A DNA stretch of 64,000 bases from Candidatus Gastranaerophilales bacterium (lineage in GTDB: Bacteria; Cyanobacteriota; Vampirovibrionia; Gastranaerophilales; Gastranaerophilaceae), in NCBI GenBank assembly GCA_944325705.1, contig CALVBB010000002.1:91781-155780 (forward strand), in the 5' to 3' direction. Positions within the stretch are counted from its first letter, which is position 1, and each line of letters begins with the position of its first letter. A program made the position numbers and the translations under genes. Below the pieces are notes generated by a model that worked only from the letters and a program-made list of their open reading frames with translations, searched no databases and had not been told where the DNA came from. Below, in pieces: positions 60,029 to 64,000 of the stretch.

Positions 60029-61361
60029 GTATCTGGGTTGCGTTTAGAAGCGGATCGATTGTTGTTGAAAACGGCGGAGCGTATGTAATATCGTTTTTAT
60101 CAAAATCTTGAACAGTAAGCTTTCCGAGGAGCGCCGAGGCAATTGTGTTAATGCGCTTATCAACATCTCCCGAGCCAATCCCCTGTGCGCCTAAAAGCAT
60201 TCCTGTTTCGCTGTCGGCAACCACCTTAAGAGTAATATTATTAGCATCAGGCATATAGCCGACCTTGTCATTTTTGGTAACTGTTGCGCTAATTGGATTA
60301 TACCCGAGTTCTTTTGCACGTTCTTCTGTGATTCCTGTCATTGACATGGTCAAACCAAGACACCTTGTAACAGCAGAACCAAGCACACCATCAAAAATAT
60401 CTTCTACTCCGCAGGCATTCATTGCTGCACACCTGCCTTCTTTGTTAGCTGTAGAACCTAGAGGCATCCAGACAGGTGTATTATTTATCAGAAGATTTTC
60501 CTCAACGCAGTCACCACAGGCATAAATATCAGGAATATTTGTTTCCATCTTTTTATTAACCTTTATAGCACCAGTGGAACCAAGTGCAATATTAGCATCC
60601 ACGGCAAGTTCAACATTCGGAATAACTCCTGCGCAAAGACATACCATATCCGTATCAATTGTATGCCCTTTGTCCGTTTTAACCATGTTAACCCCGTTGT
60701 TGTCACCTGAAAATTCTGTAACAGTTTCGGATGTCAGAATATCAAACTTTCTATCACTTATGGATAGAAGCTGTGTTTTAATAAGTTCGGACATTTCACT
60801 GTCGAAAAGACTCATAATATAAGGGCTTCTTTCGATTAATGTTGTATAAACACCCTGCCGAACGAAAGCTTCAAGCATTTCAATCCCGATATATCCGCCG
60901 CCTATAACTACAGCGTTAGAAGAAATTTCCAGTTTCTTTCTGATAGCAATTGCGTCCTCAATTGTTCTTATAGTAAAAACATTATTTAATTCTACATTTT
61001 TAATTTTTGGCACAAAAGGCCTTGCGCCTGTAGCAATAATAAGTTTGTCGTAATCAACAAGACAGGCGTTGCCCTCCTTTTTCGATTCAACAAGAACCTG
61101 CTTTGTAAAAGTAATAATTCTTGTAACTTTGTATTCAAGATGCACAAAAATATTATCCTTTGCAAAATCTTCAGGACTCCTCACCAGAAGCATTCTGAAG
61201 TCCTCGAAATTTCCTTCAATATAATAAGGGATTCCGCATGCAGAGTATGACACATGTGTATCTTCTGTATAAATGTTTATTTCCGCATCCGGCAAAAGCC
61301 GCCTTGCTTTTGCAGCAGCTTTTGCGCCCGCTGCAACGCCTCCTATAATTACAATTTTCAT
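60006..61361 (-). CDS. CoA-disulfide reductase / NADH oxidase-type flavoprotein
   Basis: 451 residues of the pyridine nucleotide-disulfide oxidoreductase family. FAD motif VIIGGVAAGAKAAAKARR, redox-active single Cys42 in VSYSACGIPYYIEG, NAD motif VVIGGGYIGIEMLE, and IYACGDCVE. The single Cys marks CoA-disulfide reductases and NADH oxidases (Nox), which handle CoA disulfide or oxygen/peroxide. Fits the oxygen-defence theme of dfx and ferritin. The exact substrate is unclear. Confidence 0.88.
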   Translation of the reverse strand: MKIVIIGGVAAGAKAAAKARRLLPDAEINIYTEDTHVSYSACGIPYYIEGNFEDFRMLLVRSPEDFAKDNIFVHLEYKVTRIITFTKQVLVESKKEGNACLVDYDKLIIATGARPFVPKIKNVELNNVFTIRTIEDAIAIRKKLEISSNAVVIGGGYIGIEMLEAFVRQGVYTTLIERSPYIMSLFDSEMSELIKTQLLSISDRKFDILTSETVTEFSGDNNGVNMVKTDKGHTIDTDMVCLCAGVIPNVELAVDANIALGSTGAIKVNKKMETNIPDIYACGDCVEENLLINNTPVWMPLGSTANKEGRCAAMNACGVEDIFDGVLGSAVTRCLGLTMSMTGITEERAKELGYNPISATVTKNDKVGYMPDANNITLKVVADSETGMLLGAQGIGSGDVDKRINTIASALLGKLTVQDFDKNDITYAPPFSTTIDPLLNATQILIAKLKS

Positions 61362-61411
61362 AGCAGTATCATATTAACCGCTATTTCGAAAGTATTGCAT
61401 TGTCCTTCTGG

Positions 61412-61552
61412 CTAATTTAGTCCGGACACGGCTAGAAAAGTTTCTTTCATAAACTCGCAGTAACAATCAACATCATCCTTAAACTCATCAGCCTTATTAA
61501 TCAGCTCCTTCAGTTCAACAATAATTCTTTCTTTTTTTAATTCTTCGTACAT
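61412..61552 (-). CDS. Very small hypothetical protein
   Basis: 46 residues from ATG 61552, with GGAGAG ten bases upstream; a longer frame to 61603 is weaker. Highly charged helix (MYEELKKERIIVELKELIN) followed by DDVDCYCEFMKETF with two close cysteines. No known family. It may be a real small protein since start signals and composition are sensible. Confidence 0.45.
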   Translation of the reverse strand: MYEELKKERIIVELKELINKADEFKDDVDCYCEFMKETFLAVSGLN

Positions 61553-61659
61553 AATACACACACTCTCCGATATTCCGGCGTTCCGCACTGCCCGCCGCTG
61601 CAACTTATGTTTATAAAAACGGACAGCATGGCGATTAACTTTAACATTTGAAACATCAT

Positions 61660-61689
61660 TGTTACAAAGATTAATGTTTTTGATATAAT
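61660..61689 (+). promoter_or_regulatory. Promoter of thiC
   Basis: TTGTTA (61660-61665) and TATAAT (61684-61689), 18 bases apart. The short leader after it has no TPP-riboswitch-like CTGAGA/ACCTGA sequence. Confidence 0.6.
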
Positions 61690-61716
61690 AAAATCATTAG
61701 AATTAGGGAGAGAAAA

Positions 61717-62991
61717 ATGACTACACAGATTATTGAAGCTAAAAACGGCAGAATTACGGAGCAAATGGAATATATCGCAAAAAAAGAAGGGGTTACTCCT
61801 GAATTTGTACGCGAAAAAGTTGCATCAGGACGTATTGCAATTCTAAAAAACAACAGGCGGGATGACGTTATTCCAACAGCTGTCGGCGAAGGTATGACAG
61901 TTAAAATTAACGCAAATATAGGAACTTCAATGGAGCGCTCAAATGTTCAGAAGGAACTGGAGAAAGTCCGGATTATTGAAGCTACCGGAGCCGATGTGTT
62001 AATGGATTTGTCTACAGGTTCTGATATTGACGGCACAAGAAAACAGATTATTGCGGCAACTAAACTTCCGATAGGTACTGTTCCTATGTATCAGGCCGGC
62101 AAGGAAGCTCTTGATGAATATAAAGATATTTCAAAACTTTCTAAAGACAAATTATTTTCTGACATAGAAAAACAATGCAAAGACGGGATTGACTTTATTA
62201 CAGTACACTGCGGAGTTACAAAATTTGTAGTTGACCAGCTTGAAAAACAGGGCAGGGTAATGGATATAGTATCCCGCGGCGGCTCAATGCTTGCCTCCTG
62301 GATTAAGGCAACAGGCAAAGAAAACCCGCTTTACGAATACTATGATGAACTTCTTGAAATAGCACGCGAATACGATTGCACCCTTTCTCTGGGGGATGGT
62401 TTGAGACCAGGCTGCATTGCTGATGCAGGCGACAGAGGGCAGGTTGCAGAAACTCTTGTTCTCGGAGAACTTGTAAAACGCGCCAGAGAAGCCGGCGTTC
62501 AGACAATGGTAGAAGGGCCGGGGCATGTACCTTTAAACAAAATTCCTGCAATGATTGAAACCATAAAAGTTTTGACAGATTATGCACCATTGTATGTTCT
62601 AGGGCCGCTGGTTACAGATATTGCACCCGGTTATGACCATATAACCTCTGCAATAGGCGGAACTCTTGCGGCATTGCATGGGGCGGATTTCTTATGTTAT
62701 GTTACACCTGCAGAGCACATAGGGCTTCCTGATGCAAAACAGGTAAGAGAAGGTATTATAGCAAGCCGTATTGCAGCACACTCTGCAGATCTTGCCCGCG
62801 GTAATAAAAAAGCTTACCAGATGGATCTTGATATGGCTGTTGCACGTAAGAACCTTGACTGGAATGCTCAAAGAGCAGCTGCTATCGATAAATGCACACT
62901 CGAGGATATTGATGACGGCGAGCCATGTACAATGTGCGGCAAGTATTGCAGTGTAAAGATATTCAAAGAATACTTTAACGAATGTAAATAA
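61717..62991 (+). CDS. thiC: Phosphomethylpyrimidine synthase
   Basis: 424 residues, the short ThiC form. It converts aminoimidazole ribotide to the thiamine pyrimidine by radical SAM chemistry. Motifs: RVKINANIGTS-like VKINANIGTS, DLSTGSDIDGTRK, TVHCGVTKF, SRGGSMLASW, SLGDGLRPGC, EGPGHVPLNKIPAM, GADFLCYVTPAEHIGLP, and the C-terminal C-x2-C-x4-C cluster (CTMCGKYC). A strong terminator follows at 63001. Confidence 0.97.
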   Translation: MTTQIIEAKNGRITEQMEYIAKKEGVTPEFVREKVASGRIAILKNNRRDDVIPTAVGEGMTVKINANIGTSMERSNVQKELEKVRIIEATGADVLMDLSTGSDIDGTRKQIIAATKLPIGTVPMYQAGKEALDEYKDISKLSKDKLFSDIEKQCKDGIDFITVHCGVTKFVVDQLEKQGRVMDIVSRGGSMLASWIKATGKENPLYEYYDELLEIAREYDCTLSLGDGLRPGCIADAGDRGQVAETLVLGELVKRAREAGVQTMVEGPGHVPLNKIPAMIETIKVLTDYAPLYVLGPLVTDIAPGYDHITSAIGGTLAALHGADFLCYVTPAEHIGLPDAKQVREGIIASRIAAHSADLARGNKKAYQMDLDMAVARKNLDWNAQRAAAIDKCTLEDIDDGEPCTMCGKYCSVKIFKEYFNECK

Positions 62992-63000
62992 AATAGCAAA

Positions 63001-63039
63001 AAAAATCTTTACCTGTATTATATGCAGGTATAGATTTTT
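63001..63039 (+). terminator. Terminator of thiC
   Basis: AAAAATCTTTACCTG pairs with CAGGTATAGATTTTT (one mismatch) around a nine-base loop and ends in T's. Confidence 0.85.
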
Positions 63040-63053
63040 ATAAGGAGAATAAA

Positions 63054-63473
63054 ATGCAAGTAAATAAAATAGACGGTCAGAGTAGTTTTCAGGCAAAATT
63101 TAAAGAAAATACCGACATTAAAGATGTTATTGTGAAGGAAATTGGCAATGGCAGGCATGACGAGATTGAAGGAGCACTTAAAGACCTTGCCAAACATCAT
63201 AAAAACGTAGTTCTTGAAGTAAACAGCGACAGCTTCAAAACTGATGTTACGAACCTTTACAACAACAAAACCATAACTTTTTCAAAATTTAATACAGATT
63301 CAATTAAGTCATTAAACAATACCGGCTCAAGAGAATACAAAAAACTCTTTAATCAAGATACCCCTCCTGCACCTGCAAAGGCTAAAAAAATGGCTGACAT
63401 TATCGCATCAAAATATCTAGTAAAGTCAGAGCCTGATTATACACATGGTAGAAACCTTGATGCCTCATTTTAA
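63054..63473 (+). CDS. Small tagged hypothetical protein
   Basis: 139 residues, starting after AAGGAG. It begins MQVNKIDGQSSFQAKFKEN, the clearest form of the F-x-[GA]-K tag. The remainder has helices and strands with no membrane segment (IEGALKDLAKHHKNVVLEVNSD) and a proline-rich piece (TPPAPAKAKK). Unrecognised. The next gene, 15 bases on, also carries the tag, so the two form a unit. Confidence 0.65.
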   Translation: MQVNKIDGQSSFQAKFKENTDIKDVIVKEIGNGRHDEIEGALKDLAKHHKNVVLEVNSDSFKTDVTNLYNNKTITFSKFNTDSIKSLNNTGSREYKKLFNQDTPPAPAKAKKMADIIASKYLVKSEPDYTHGRNLDASF

Positions 63474-63488
63474 TAAACAGGAAAATAT

Positions 63489-63893
63489 ATGCTGATAAAT
63501 AACACAAATACAAGAAACTTTACCCCGAATTTTAAAGCAAAATTCCTCCACAGTGAGAGTCTAAAGCTGGTTGCGGATTATGCTGTTGCGCACGGTAAAT
63601 TTAACAAACTGAATGCTGCAAGGAAAAATATTGATAATGCTTACCTGCAGACTCGTTTGAGAGTTGATATTGGTGAAAAAGAAGGCTTGCCTTTTGTTTC
63701 ATTTACCCGATTTAAACCTAAAGCAACTACTATTGTTGTGAATAAACTTGAGGATTTAAAACAGGATAAAGTAACTATATTTACATCTGATAAAAAGCAA
63801 AATGTTTTAAAATTTGCGCTTGAAAAAATAATAAAACTCGGAAACAATGCACCTGACAACAATATGTATAAAAATGTTGTTGTGAAAAAATAG
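63489..63893 (+). CDS. Small tagged hypothetical protein
   Basis: 134 residues. Starts MLINNTNTRNFTPNFKAKF, the same tag type as the preceding gene, followed by a soluble alpha/beta sequence (RLRVDIGEKEGLPFVSFTRF, TTIVVNKLEDLKQD). No cysteine and no membrane helix. Similar size to the neighbour; a relationship by duplication is possible but not visible outside the tag. The remaining 107 bases of the window hold nothing I recognise apart from a repeat-like end. Confidence 0.65.
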   Translation: MLINNTNTRNFTPNFKAKFLHSESLKLVADYAVAHGKFNKLNAARKNIDNAYLQTRLRVDIGEKEGLPFVSFTRFKPKATTIVVNKLEDLKQDKVTIFTSDKKQNVLKFALEKIIKLGNNAPDNNMYKNVVVKK

Positions 63894-64000
63894 GAAAGGC
63901 TTAAGTGCAGAAAAAGGTGAAGCCGGTTAGGCATACCACCCGACAACATTAATTGGTGAAGGGTTGAATGGTTTATCATTTGATATGTCATTCTGAAACA

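Noticed and set aside
61560..61716. TPP riboswitch before thiC
   Set aside because: The conserved CTGAGA and ACCTGA segments are absent and the leader is too short.
63894..64000. Cobalamin riboswitch suggested by GAAGCCGGT near the end
   Set aside because: The rest of the conserved box is missing.
1..64000. CRISPR array, prophage or integrative element
   Set aside because: No regularly spaced repeats, integrase, phage structural genes or transposase are visible; the restriction-modification pair is the only defence-like locus.

Overview
The window is AT-rich, densely coding bacterial DNA. Several marks point to a gut member of the Melainabacteria/Vampirovibrionia (Gastranaerophilales, non-photosynthetic relatives of Cyanobacteria): pilin-like proteins starting with FTLAEVLITLGIIGIVAAM, proteins starting MGMAASQARFLGLTARK, and many lineage-specific proteins with a short N-terminal F-x-[GA]-K tag. 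This assignment is inferred from recalled family flavour, not from a search. I see no tRNA, CRISPR array, insertion sequence or prophage.

Layout. 1-5 kb: end of glgC, two coupled membrane genes, an anti-sigma/ECF sigma pair, leuC and a pilin-like gene. 5-15 kb: the first MGMAAS-family gene, a YbaK deacylase coupled to a DRE-TIM acyl synthase, a TPR protein, an HExxH membrane protein, a sensor kinase and a flavoprotein. 15-21 kb: one overlapping operon smc-scpA-scpB-matrixin. 21-34 kb: the second MGMAAS gene, a glycogen phosphorylase homologue lacking the PLP lysine, a subtilisin-like protein, a MetC-like lyase, a VWA protein, a kinase-fold protein, a PLD protein, a ChbG/HpnK deacetylase, a GT2 transferase and an SRP RNA. 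34-36 kb: a HinfI-like restriction-modification pair. 37-42 kb: superoxide reductase-ferritin, then a hybrid kinase/NarL regulator operon. 42-50 kb: small lineage-specific proteins, an SPFH protein, wecB, glutaredoxin with a hybrid-cluster-protein homologue, and rpsL-rpsG. 50-64 kb: leuD, a histidine phosphatase, a possible 6S-like RNA, a radical SAM protein, an AI-2E family permease, a coiled-coil protein, thrB, an MnmC-like methyltransferase, a broken pilin gene, two flavoproteins, thiC and two small tagged proteins.

How the genes fit together. Amino-acid synthesis (leuC, leuD, thrB, acyl synthase), thiamine (thiC) and storage glucan (glgC, phosphorylase homologue) are scattered through the window. 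Oxygen and redox protection is visible as Dfx, ferritin, CoA-disulfide reductase-like protein and glutaredoxin, which suits an anaerobe. Signalling is rich: an ECF sigma with its anti-sigma, two histidine kinases and a NarL regulator.

The most interesting unexplained signals are: the MGMAAS family, with fixed ends, a variable middle and flagellin-like design; the N-terminal tag shared by six otherwise unrelated proteins; a 14-base element repeated 77-86 bases upstream of several genes; divergent enzymes with key residues changed (phosphorylase, hybrid-cluster protein, histidine phosphatase); and RNA-level structures, including a hairpin hiding the sigma-factor ribosome binding site.
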